A DNA stretch of 51,279 bases from Geobacter sp. (GTDB lineage: Bacteria; Desulfobacterota; Desulfuromonadia; Geobacterales; Pseudopelobacteraceae): the NCBI GenBank assembly GCA_009885845.1, contig VFJW01000079.1, positions 1 through 51,279 on the forward strand, read 5' to 3'. Both the position numbers and the translations under genes were made by a program. The stretch's first letter is position 1. Every line of letters begins with the position of its first letter. This document shows positions 8,611 through 15,057 of the stretch, in pieces. Below the pieces are notes generated by a model. The model did not search any database. It saw nothing but the letters and a program-made list of their open reading frames with translations, and was not told where the DNA came from.

Positions 8611-9714
8611 TCAAGGTGAACCCACCGGCAGGTAAGCAGGAGTACCCGCAGGAGCCGAACGGACGTACTGGGCCGGCCAGGGTGTCGGGTGACCGAGTTC
8701 GCGGGCGGCACGGAGCGGCCAATGGGGATCGCGCAGCAACTCCCGCGCAAGCAGCACCAGATCGGCCTGGCCGGAACGGATGATGTGGTCGGCCTGGGCG
8801 GGAGACGTGATCATCCCGACGGCACCGGTTCTGCTCCCGGTTTTCCGGCGGATCTGTTCGGCAAATTGTGTCTGGTAACCCGGTCCGACCGGTACTTTGG
8901 CGTTCGGCGCACTTCCGCCGGAGGAACAGTCGATCAGATCAACGCCCAGCGGGAGGAGCAGACGTACCAGTTCGAGAGACTGTTCAAGATCCCACCCACC
9001 TTCTACCCAGTCGGTCGCGGAGATCCGCACCAGGAGCGGCAGATGATCCGGCCAGACATTCCGTACCGCAGTTACCACCTCCCGGAGCAGCCGGATCCGG
9101 TTCTCAAAGCTGCCGCCATAACGGTCTCCCCGCTTGTTGCTGAGCGGCGAGAGAAACTGGTGCAGCAGGTAGCCGTGGGCTGCGTGTACTTCGGCAACCT
9201 GAAAGCCGACCAGAAACGCCCGGCGGGCAGCCAGGACAAAAGCTTCCGTGACACCCTGTATTCCCTCTTCGGTAAGCGCGTTCGGCTCAATACAGCCGGC
9301 GTCATACGGCACAGCGCTCGGAGCGACAATCGGCCAGCCACCTTCCGCTTCGCTCAGGGTGACACCCCGGTTCTCCCACGGAGGCGAGGTACTCGCCTTG
9401 CGTCCGGCATGAGCCAGCTGGATGCCGGCAACACTTCCCCGTTGAGAAATAAAATGTGTAATGCGCGCCAGTGGTTCTATCTGATCATCGCTCCAGAGCC
9501 CGAGATCCTGTGGGCTGATGCGCCCCTGCGGCGTCACGGCAACGGCTTCGGTCAGCACCAGCCCTGCCCCCCCGGCCGCGCGGCTGCCGAGATGTACCAG
9601 ATGCCAGTCATTGGCTGATCCGTCAACGCTGGAATACTGACACATCGGTGATACGGCGATCCGGTTGGGGATTGTTACACCCCGCAGAGACAGTGGTTCA
9701 AAGAGATGAGACAT
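8611..9714 (-). CDS. Old-yellow-enzyme family NADH:flavin oxidoreductase (YqjM/NamA class)
   Basis: FMN-dependent ene-reductase fold of 367 aa. Features typical of the YqjM/NamA class are visible: RIAVSPMCQYSSVDG with the redox-tuning Cys, ADWHLVHLGSRA-like NDWHLVHLGSRAAGG, QLAHAGRKAS, VHAAHGYLLHQFLSP, NKRGDRYGGSFENR and the C-terminal phosphate-binding VGMITSP. The physiological substrate is unknown; the family reduces activated alkenes. AAGGAG stands 9 nt before ATG 9714. It heads a packed unit with shikimate kinase (11 bp) and topoisomerase. Confidence 0.92.
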   Translation of the reverse strand: MSHLFEPLSLRGVTIPNRIAVSPMCQYSSVDGSANDWHLVHLGSRAAGGAGLVLTEAVAVTPQGRISPQDLGLWSDDQIEPLARITHFISQRGSVAGIQLAHAGRKASTSPPWENRGVTLSEAEGGWPIVAPSAVPYDAGCIEPNALTEEGIQGVTEAFVLAARRAFLVGFQVAEVHAAHGYLLHQFLSPLSNKRGDRYGGSFENRIRLLREVVTAVRNVWPDHLPLLVRISATDWVEGGWDLEQSLELVRLLLPLGVDLIDCSSGGSAPNAKVPVGPGYQTQFAEQIRRKTGSRTGAVGMITSPAQADHIIRSGQADLVLLARELLRDPHWPLRAARELGHPTPWPAQYVRSAPAGTPAYLPVGSP

Positions 9715-9738
9715 AATTGGTTCTCCTTATATCGTGTT

Positions 9739-9810
9739 TCAATCTTGAGGAAGCAGCTGCGGATTCCACACCACTTCCCACAGGTGACCGTCAGGTAAAA
9801 TCAGGTATTT
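9739..9810 (-). pseudogene. 3' remnant of a VOC/glyoxalase-family gene
   Basis: Reading the minus strand up to the TGA at 9739 gives KYLILPDGHLWEVVWNPQLLPQD. The pattern (D)PDGHLWEVxWNP is the usual C-terminal strand of VOC-superfamily proteins. Only about 23 codons resemble the family; upstream the frame enters the nucleotidyltransferase gene, whose TGA is at 9801. No ribosome site or start exists for it. The breakpoint therefore lies near 9805-9815, and the toxin-antitoxin island has probably replaced the rest of the gene. Confidence 0.6.
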
Positions 9811-10343
9811 CTTAGAACGAACCTTTCCCTTATGGACTCGAATTCTTCGGCAAAGCCCTCCCTGGCAGACCAGCGCTGAACCTCATCCAGGTCGACGGGA
9901 TGGTCTCCGGCAACCAGCACAGCCTGTTCGAGACTTTGCCGGTCCTTCCAGTGGTAGTAGGCGGCCAGTCGATCCTTGACACTGTCCGTGGCCGAAAGAA
10001 GACGCAGCACACCTGTCTGGTAGGAAAGCGTTGAAATTTCACCGGGAGGCTCATTTCCAATGGCAAGTGGGCCTGATGGAAATTCGACGAAGTAGTCGGT
10101 TTCCGGGTTCTTGAAGTATCGCTGCTCTTCAGTGAAATTGATTTCCGCAAGCGCTGTCCGGATTTTCTGGCGGCTCGTCATGCCGGTGGTGATAAAATCG
10201 AGGTCAAAGGAACGGTATTTGTTGTCCGTATAAATGCAGATGCAGGCGCCACCCACCAGCACAACGTCTATGCCTCTTGAGCGCAGGTGATCAGAAACAA
10301 ACGCCGCCAGTTCTCCTAGCGACAATCCGGCAAGTGCTATCAT
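9801..10343 (-). CDS. Nucleotidyltransferase-fold protein (MNT/AbiEii-like), probable TA partner
   Basis: 180-aa protein with a polymerase-beta-type nucleotidyltransferase signature: VVLVGGACICIYTDNKYRSFDLDFI, i.e. GG followed by S-x-DLDF, at about residues 25-52. It is short and soluble. It is translated from a start overlapping the stop of the winged-helix gene by 4 bp (ATGA), an arrangement common in toxin-antitoxin and AbiE-type modules, where the NTase modifies tRNA or protein. I infer but cannot show toxin activity; it could also be a DUF6036-type protein of unknown role. The end of the gene marks the boundary with the truncated VOC gene. Confidence 0.75.
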   Translation of the reverse strand: MIALAGLSLGELAAFVSDHLRSRGIDVVLVGGACICIYTDNKYRSFDLDFITTGMTSRQKIRTALAEINFTEEQRYFKNPETDYFVEFPSGPLAIGNEPPGEISTLSYQTGVLRLLSATDSVKDRLAAYYHWKDRQSLEQAVLVAGDHPVDLDEVQRWSAREGFAEEFESIRERFVLRNT

Positions 10344-10669
10344 AGCGGTTTTGCCCTGCGGCGCGGGCGCCTCCTGTCAAGAATGAGCCTTGACTGGAGT
10401 TCCTGATCGTAAAAGGTAAGCGCCCTGGACAGGAATGCTTTCAGTTCCGGCAGAAACGGGTAGCGGGGATTAAAAACATACAGCCTGGTACGCCCGACGG
10501 TCCTGCTGGCAAGCACACCGCCGGCTTCCAGCTTGTCGAGCTGCTTTTGCACCGGGGCAAGCGAAGTCGTGTAGAACGTCGCAATCTCCCGCGCATACCC
10601 TTCATCCCTGGCGGTAAGAAAGATGAGCACCCTTTCGCAACTTATGGAACCGAGAACCGCTTCAAGCAT
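10340..10669 (-). CDS. Winged-helix transcriptional regulator paired with NTase
   Basis: About 109-aa DNA-binding protein. SCERVLIFLTARDEGYAREI then TTSLAPVQKQLDKLEAGGVL reads as an ArsR/MarR-like winged helix, followed by GRTRLYVFNPRYPFL as the wing and a basic C-terminal tail RRRPRRRAKP. Two in-frame ATGs exist (10675 and 10669). AGGAG is one base before the first but 7 bases before the second, so 10669 is preferred. It is probably the autoregulator and antitoxin-like partner of the downstream NTase. A perfect 14-bp palindrome 22 bp upstream is the likely operator. Confidence 0.75.
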   Translation of the reverse strand: MLEAVLGSISCERVLIFLTARDEGYAREIATFYTTSLAPVQKQLDKLEAGGVLASRTVGRTRLYVFNPRYPFLPELKAFLSRALTFYDQELQSRLILDRRRPRRRAKPL

Positions 10670-10690
10670 GTTCATCTCCTCATCGAATAC

Positions 10691-10704
10691 AGGTCATATG
10701 ACCT
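10691..10704. promoter_or_regulatory. Perfect palindrome, candidate operator of the wHTH/NTase pair
   Basis: AGGTCATATGACCT is a perfect 14-bp palindrome between the upstream AT-rich region and the ribosome site of the winged-helix gene. Partial further half-sites (AAGTCAT, TGACCT) lie alongside. The position fits autorepression. Confidence 0.55.
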
Positions 10705-10859
10705 ATATTGTAAGTCATTACCGCAATGTCTCCTGATTGTCAAGAAAACCGTCAAGGTATTACGAACAACCGCCTAACCAGATATAGTGCAGGGGGGAAC
10801 CAGCGCAGCGTTGTTTGCCGCGACTGGCCAGAGCGCCAGTTGGCTGTTCTGTCAATCGG

Positions 10860-11126
10860 CTATTCGTAATACGTCCACATTCGAATAATCTTTATAATCT
10901 GTATGTTGTCCAAAACCTCATACACCAGTCGATGTTGAATATTAATTCTACGGGAATATGCTCCCGACAGGTCGCCTATAAGTTTTTCGTATGGAGGGGG
11001 AATTTTGAAGGGATTTTCTTTGATAATTTCAAGTAGTCGTTCGGCTTGCGGCTTTAACCCGGAGTGCGCTATCTTTTTTGCATCTTTTTGCGCTTGCTTT
11101 GTAAAAACAAGTCGCCATCCTACCAT
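10860..11126 (-). CDS. yoeB: Txe/YoeB-family mRNA interferase toxin (terminal catalytic His replaced)
   Basis: Ribosome-dependent mRNA endonuclease fold of 88 aa. Family features are VFTKQAQKDAKKI, PFKIPPPYEKLIGDLSGAYSRRI and the core QHRLVYEV. The family normally ends in H-Y (His83 in E. coli YoeB, a catalytic residue). Here the end is RMWTYYE, with Tyr86 (codon TAT, 10869-10871) at the His position, one base from CAT. Activity may be reduced. It overlaps the antitoxin gene by 7 bp, the usual antitoxin-first order. The family call is secure; function as a live toxin is not. Confidence 0.88.
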   Translation of the reverse strand: MVGWRLVFTKQAQKDAKKIAHSGLKPQAERLLEIIKENPFKIPPPYEKLIGDLSGAYSRRINIQHRLVYEVLDNIQIIKIIRMWTYYE

Positions 11127-11362
11127 GCAAGTTCCTCACTGCACACGGATACCGGGGTTTTGAGACCCTTCTTGATGGATTCTCGCATGCCAGGAATTGA
11201 CGTAAGATACAATGTTTCCTGAATAGCACGCCAATCGTCTTCTGAGATGAGAACTGCTGAATGCCGTTTGCCAACAATCTGAATCGGGTCATGCGATAAA
11301 GCTACATCATCGACAAGGTTATAAAGGGATTTTCTTGCTTCTGTTGCTGATAGCGTTGTCAT
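11120..11362 (-). CDS. yefM: YefM/Phd-family antitoxin
   Basis: 80-aa antitoxin: N-terminal Phd/YefM DNA-binding fold (TTLSATEARKSLYNLVDDV) with the family's KRHSAVLISEDDWRAIQETLYL motif, and a C-terminal toxin-binding tail (GMRESIKKGLKTP). It neutralises the overlapping YoeB toxin and should repress its own promoter. Directly upstream are two CGTACG hexamers with 12-bp centre spacing, matching the operator layout known for yefM-yoeB. The mRNA leader is short, with a G-rich stretch (GGGGGGTGG) as ribosome site. Confidence 0.9.
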   Translation of the reverse strand: MTTLSATEARKSLYNLVDDVALSHDPIQIVGKRHSAVLISEDDWRAIQETLYLTSIPGMRESIKKGLKTPVSVCSEELAW

Positions 11363-11381
11363 TTTAAACCACCCCCCATTT

Positions 11382-11399
11382 CGTACGTTAAATCGTACG
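11382..11399. promoter_or_regulatory. Candidate YefM operator: two CGTACG boxes
   Basis: CGTACG at 11382-11387 and again at 11394-11399, centre-to-centre 12 bp. In E. coli the YefM operator is built from TGTACA hexamers with the same 12-bp spacing (established knowledge). The boxes lie 20-37 bp upstream of the yefM start. Confidence 0.7.
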
Positions 11400-11452
11400 C
11401 TAATGGTTGTTTTAAGTCAAATAATTATTCATCCAACGGTAATGGGGTCACA

Positions 11453-11484
11453 AAAATCTGGGGTCAGGTTAGAGTTTCGGATAT
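11453..11484 (-). repeat. Transposase-element end, copy A
   Basis: Carries TCTGGGGTCAGG and GAGTTTCGGAT in the same order as copy B at 11751-11785. Read on the minus strand it contains the last codons (YPKL, stop) of the transposase-like remnant and the motif CCTGACCCCAGA just after its stop. Confidence 0.6.
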
Positions 11485-11723
11485 TTGTAGCCTTCAGTTT
11501 GCATAGAGTCAACCAGATCAGAAACTAAACGCCGCGCATTAACGTCTCCTGCAATCCGCTGGGCGGCTTTACCAAGCGCTGATATATCCCGGCCCAAAAA
11601 CTTTGCCAACTCAGTCAATCGAAGATGAGGGGCTGTCTGCACAATAGCAGCAGCAACGGCTCTTGCTTCAGCCATGGGGCGCGTCTTACCCTTTTTTGGT
11701 AACGATTGACATATGCGGCCCAC
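11469..11723 (-). pseudogene. C-terminal remnant of a REP-associated/IS200-like (Y1) transposase
   Basis: 84 codons from a GTG: RPMAEARAVAAAIVQ then LRLTELAKFLGRDISALGKA. This resembles the DnaA-C-like helix-turn-helix tail often found after the Y1 nuclease domain in REP-associated tyrosine transposases. The nuclease domain with its HUH motif is missing, and a second frame (FKEWAAYVNRY) just upstream suggests a frameshift. No properly spaced ribosome site is present. It may alternatively be a short standalone HTH protein. Direct repeats flank it. Confidence 0.5.
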
Positions 11724-11750
11724 TCCTTGAATATTTCAGTGATTAACGGG

Positions 11751-11785
11751 AAAATCTCTGGGGTCTAGGTTTGAGTTTCGGATAA
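11751..11785 (-). repeat. Transposase-element end, copy B
   Basis: About 30 bases nearly identical to copy A with small indels (TCTGGGGTCTAGG, GAGTTTCGGATAAAT). On the minus strand it again encodes YPKL, suggesting the tail of a second, mostly deleted copy of the same element. Confidence 0.5.
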
Positions 11786-11793
11786 ATACATGA

Positions 11794-12210
11794 TCATTCA
11801 CACCTGACACAATACGCTTCGGCCGTTAACACAGAAATTTCAGCTTTACGGTAATGCCTGCCATTACGGGTAAGAAGTACAGAGCACCCGGCGCTGAGCG
11901 CAGAATAATGCTGTATGGCGTCTTCAAAGTCGGTAAATCCAGCCTTGAGCGCCAGTTCAATGATTGCATCATCCACGGAAACAACAGTTACAAGCTGCTT
12001 GAAGTTGCGCAAAACTTCATGCGCCTGCCTGGCGGAAACCTGTTTTCTCAAGATGTAAAAGAGATTGGCAAAGGTGAGTGAAGATACGGAAAGGGAAATG
12101 GTGCCGGTCTCGGCAAGGGAAAAAAGACGTGCTGATGCAGTGTAGAAAGGTTCCCGACGGGCCAGCAGGTCGAGAACGATATCCGTATCGACAAACAGTG
12201 CCGGTTTCAT
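11794..12210 (-). CDS. PIN-domain ribonuclease toxin (VapC-like)
   Basis: 138-aa PIN domain: FVDTDIVLDLLARREPFY with the first metal Asp, SLTFANLFYILRK, and GFTDFEDAIQHYSALSAGC with the second acidic cluster, followed by LLTRNGRHYRK. The four-acid arrangement of metal-dependent RNases is present. It overlaps the upstream DUF6364 gene by 4 bp, giving an antitoxin-toxin pair. The RNA target is unknown. Last of the three toxin-antitoxin-type modules going toward the znu operon, and apparently intact. Confidence 0.88.
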   Translation of the reverse strand: MKPALFVDTDIVLDLLARREPFYTASARLFSLAETGTISLSVSSLTFANLFYILRKQVSARQAHEVLRNFKQLVTVVSVDDAIIELALKAGFTDFEDAIQHYSALSAGCSVLLTRNGRHYRKAEISVLTAEAYCVRCE

Positions 12211-12452
12211 CGGTATTTATCCGCGAGGTATTCCGCATAATCGCTTGTACCGTCACCCAGCTTTCGGGCATCAATAACACCGGAAAGCCTGGCAACCAGC
12301 GGCGTTATCTGCGTCGCCGAATCAGTGGGAGCGGTTGTCTGACGTAGATACCCCTCAATAAGCTTTGAAAGACTTTTGTGCTGTGAACGGGCAAACTCTT
12401 TTGCCTGCTCAATTATGTCGCGGTCAAGACTGAGGGTGAGCTTTACATTCAT
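12207..12452 (-). CDS. DUF6364-type ribbon-helix-helix antitoxin
   Basis: 81-aa protein beginning MNVKLTLSLDRDIIEQAKEFARSQ..., an RHH/Arc-like N-terminus typical of DUF6364 antitoxins, with a flexible C-terminus ending SDYAEYLADKYR that should bind the PIN toxin. Two in-frame ATGs are 6 bp apart; AGGAGG is one base before 12458 and 7 bases before 12452, so 12452 is chosen. A near-consensus promoter and two TTATACGTA boxes lie immediately upstream, consistent with autorepression. Confidence 0.82.
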   Translation of the reverse strand: MNVKLTLSLDRDIIEQAKEFARSQHKSLSKLIEGYLRQTTAPTDSATQITPLVARLSGVIDARKLGDGTSDYAEYLADKYR

Positions 12453-12465
12453 GAACATGCCTCCT

Positions 12466-12512
12466 TTATACGTATTACAAAATCATTATACGTACAAAAA
12501 CAGAAATATCAA
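12466..12512 (-). promoter_or_regulatory. Promoter and twin-box operator of the DUF6364/PIN module
   Basis: On the minus strand: -35 TTGATA (12507-12512), 16-bp spacer, -10 TATAAT (12485-12490). Two copies of TTATACGTA on the + strand (12466-12474 and 12486-12494) are 20 bp apart. The second covers the -10 and the first covers the region just before the ribosome site. The layout fits repression by the RHH antitoxin. Confidence 0.7.
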
Positions 12513-12515
12513 GCG

Positions 12516-13349
12516 TCAGTTACTTCGTGAAGGGTAGATAAGTCGGCGGATAACACAGGCCGCGGCGAAAAAGAGCAGATTTACCATGACAATGGAGGCG
12601 CTGGCAGGGAGGTTGGACATGATGGAAATAATGATGCCGATAAGCACCGAGCTGCACCCCTGAAGCGCAGCCAGAAAGATGCAGACCTTGAAACCGCGTG
12701 CCAGCTGCAGTGCCCCCGCAGCAGGAACGATCAACAGTGACGAAATCAGCATGATGCCGACCAGTTTCATCGCCAGAACCACTGACAGCGCGGTCAGCAG
12801 CACCAGAATCGAATTGATGAATGAAGTGCGTATCCCGGATACCTGAGCCAGCTCGTCACTGAATGAGATGGCGAACAGTTCGTGATAATAGAGGGTCAGC
12901 ATCAACATGACCCCGAGACAGAGGAGTGCCGCAATCACCACCTCTTCGCTCCGGATTGACAGAATGTTGCCGAACAGGAAGCTGAGCAGATCAACATTGT
13001 ACCCCCCCCCAACACTGGCGAGGATGATACCGGCAGAAATCCCGAGTGCAGAGACCAGACCGATGGCAGTATCTCCGCTCAGACGACCTTTTTCGGTTAA
13101 TTTGAGGATACCGAGAGAGGCGAGCAGCACAATCGGCATCGTCACCAGCAGCGACATAACGGAGTAGAACTTGAGCGCCAGAGCGATTGCGGTGCTGCCG
13201 AAGGTGACATGCGCCAGACCGTCACCGATCAAGGAGAGCCGCCGCAGCACCAGAAAAACCCCCAGCACCGAGCAGAGCAGTGCAATGAGGGTCCCTGCCA
13301 GCAGGGCGCGCTGTATAAAGCCGTATGAAAGGATTTCGAGAAGATTCAT
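12516..13349 (-). CDS. znuB: Zinc ABC transporter permease
   Basis: Membrane permease of a cluster-9 metal (Zn/Mn) ABC importer, 277 aa with about eight hydrophobic helices. Family motifs: LVLRRLSLIGDGLAHVTFGSTAI near residue 45, the central GGGYNVDLLSFLFGNIL, and MKLVGIMLISSLLIVPAAGA. Start 13349 (MNLLEIL) lies 2 bp after the znuC stop; the longer frame from 13367 is less likely. It receives Zn from ZnuA and is powered by ZnuC. Last gene of the hisS-znuB cluster. Confidence 0.9.
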   Translation of the reverse strand: MNLLEILSYGFIQRALLAGTLIALLCSVLGVFLVLRRLSLIGDGLAHVTFGSTAIALALKFYSVMSLLVTMPIVLLASLGILKLTEKGRLSGDTAIGLVSALGISAGIILASVGGGYNVDLLSFLFGNILSIRSEEVVIAALLCLGVMLMLTLYYHELFAISFSDELAQVSGIRTSFINSILVLLTALSVVLAMKLVGIMLISSLLIVPAAGALQLARGFKVCIFLAALQGCSSVLIGIIISIMSNLPASASIVMVNLLFFAAACVIRRLIYPSRSN

Positions 13350-13351
13350 GG

Positions 13352-14104
13352 TCAGTGGCGGTGGCACATCAGATGCTGTGAATGTTCGCCGAACAGCGAC
13401 GACATCTCCGGTGAGCAGCAGAATTCGTCAAAACTGCCGTAAAAAAGGATCTTTTTATCCAGATAGAGCATCTTGGATGCATGCTCGCCGATCGCACCGC
13501 TGTCATGAGTCACTAGCAGGACCGTGACGCCCCGGGTACGGTTAATATCTGCAATCATGGCATAAAACCGTCCTCTGGTTTCCGGATCGAGGGCAGCGGT
13601 CGGTTCATCCAGCACCAGCAGTTCCGGATCATTGACAATGGCCCGGGCAAGGAGCACACGCTGCAGCTGACCTCCTGACAGTTCACCTATCAGTTTATGT
13701 TCAAGATCGTAAATACCCAGTTCTTCAAGAATTATACTTATTTTATCATTGTCGTCGCGATTCAGCCGTTTCGGAAAACGCTTGAGACTTAACAGACCGA
13801 GGCCGACCGTCTCACGCACCGTCGCGGGAAAAACCGGATTGACCAGATGAAGGCTTTGCGGCAGATAGCCTACCTTGTGCCAGTCGCGAAAACCGGTCAG
13901 GGAGGTACCGAACAGAGAGGCTGAGCCGGAGCTGATCGTCACCAGGCCGAGCAGCGCCTTGATCAGCGTGCTCTTTCCGGAACCGTTCGGCCCGACAATG
14001 CCGACATAGTCACCCCGCTCCACCTGAAAGGAAACCTCTTCAAGCACCCTCCCCTCGCGGTAGCTGCATGACAGCTGTTCAGTTGAGACTATTGCGCCCG
14101 ACAT
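13352..14104 (-). CDS. znuC: Zinc ABC transporter ATP-binding protein
   Basis: 250-aa ATPase of the zinc importer. Walker A GPNGSGKSTLIKAL (about residues 38-51), signature LSGGQLQRVLLARAI, Walker B ELLVLDEPTAALD and the H-loop LLVTHDSG are all intact. The C-terminus ends in His/Cys-containing EHSQHLMCHRH, which could bind metal. Its start overlaps znuA by 16 bp and its stop is 2 bp before znuB, so the three are surely co-translated. Confidence 0.93.
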   Translation of the reverse strand: MSGAIVSTEQLSCSYREGRVLEEVSFQVERGDYVGIVGPNGSGKSTLIKALLGLVTISSGSASLFGTSLTGFRDWHKVGYLPQSLHLVNPVFPATVRETVGLGLLSLKRFPKRLNRDDNDKISIILEELGIYDLEHKLIGELSGGQLQRVLLARAIVNDPELLVLDEPTAALDPETRGRFYAMIADINRTRGVTVLLVTHDSGAIGEHASKMLYLDKKILFYGSFDEFCCSPEMSSLFGEHSQHLMCHRH

Positions 14105-15057
14105 TTCAAACCTTTCTGCAACTGCACCAGATTGCGTTCCATCAGATCGAAGAAAGTTACATTCCCGGAGAGGTCGTCACGTGACAGGTTATGCGCGCCA
14201 TGAAGCATCAACATCCCCACCCCCGCTTCCTTTGCCAGTGTTTCGGTCAGACGTGGCGACAGCAGCTCTTCAGCAAACAGGTATCCGGAACCGGATGACC
14301 TGATCTCCCGGACAAGTGCAACCATCCGCTCGGCCGACGGTTCCGAGTCTGATGAAATCCCGCTGAGCGCGTGATACTGGAGCCCGTAGCGACCGGCCAG
14401 GTAGCCAAAGGTGTAATGTCCACCATGCAGAAGTTTCCGGGTAGCACAGGAGGAAAGGCTACCCCGGTAGCGCTGGTCAAGCACTGCCAGATCCGATTTC
14501 AGTATATCTGCATTCCGGCGGTACCGGTCGCCATTGCCCGGATCTGCGGCAATAAACCCGTCCAGAATCGAATCAACTATAAGCGCTGCGTTGGCAAAAT
14601 CAAGCCAGATATGCGGATCCATTCCTTTTGCATCATGGTCAGGGCTCCCGTTCTCTTTCTGACCGTGATCATGTGCATCTTCCCTCGCGACCGCCCGGTA
14701 GTTGACCTTCTCTCCGGCATTAACAACCCGGAGCGATGTATTATCAATACCGGTGATAATTTTCTCCGCCCACGGCTCCATGTATCTGTTGGTATAGATA
14801 AACAGTCCGGCGCGGCTGATTCTGATCATATCCTCCGGTTTCGGCTCAAAGGTGTGCGGCTCGACTCCGGGGGGGAGCAGCATGGTCACCTGCGCACGGT
14901 CACCGCCGATTGCACGGGCAAAGTCATACAGGGGAAACAGGGTCGTGACCACCTGCAGGCCGACTACCGGCTTCACTTCAGCTTTTTTGCAGCCGGCAAC
15001 AAAAATAGCGGCACAGCTCAAAACCAGTATGACTATGCCGCCGATGTAACGCTTCAT
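14089..15057 (-). CDS. znuA: Zinc ABC transporter substrate-binding lipoprotein
   Basis: Periplasmic zinc-binding protein anchored as a lipoprotein: an N-terminal hydrophobic stretch ends in FVAGC (lipobox). 322 aa. Cluster-9 binding-protein motifs include LFPLYDFARAIGGDRAQV, LPPGVEPHTFEP with the first metal His, a His/Asp-rich loop (EDAHDHGQKENGSPDHD), DPHIWLDF with the second His, HGGHYTFGYLAGRYGL with the third, and the final acidic ligand region. The His-rich loop favours zinc over manganese. It overlaps cvfB by 4 bp. No Zur box could be recognised nearby. Confidence 0.92.
   Translation of the reverse strand: MKRYIGGIVILVLSCAAIFVAGCKKAEVKPVVGLQVVTTLFPLYDFARAIGGDRAQVTMLLPPGVEPHTFEPKPEDMIRISRAGLFIYTNRYMEPWAEKIITGIDNTSLRVVNAGEKVNYRAVAREDAHDHGQKENGSPDHDAKGMDPHIWLDFANAALIVDSILDGFIAADPGNGDRYRRNADILKSDLAVLDQRYRGSLSSCATRKLLHGGHYTFGYLAGRYGLQYHALSGISSDSEPSAERMVALVREIRSSGSGYLFAEELLSPRLTETLAKEAGVGMLMLHGAHNLSRDDLSGNVTFFDLMERNLVQLQKGLKCRAQ

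Noticed and set aside
8689-9618. + strand open frame of 309 codons
   Set aside because: It lies opposite the OYE reductase gene, which has all family motifs; the frame is a shadow.
10778-10859. Region after yoeB with a RYYYAAC-like GCCTAAC and a hairpin ACTGGC-CAGAGC-GCCAGT, considered as an integron attC site or terminator
   Set aside because: No matching GTTRRRY end and no T-tract on either strand; left unassigned.
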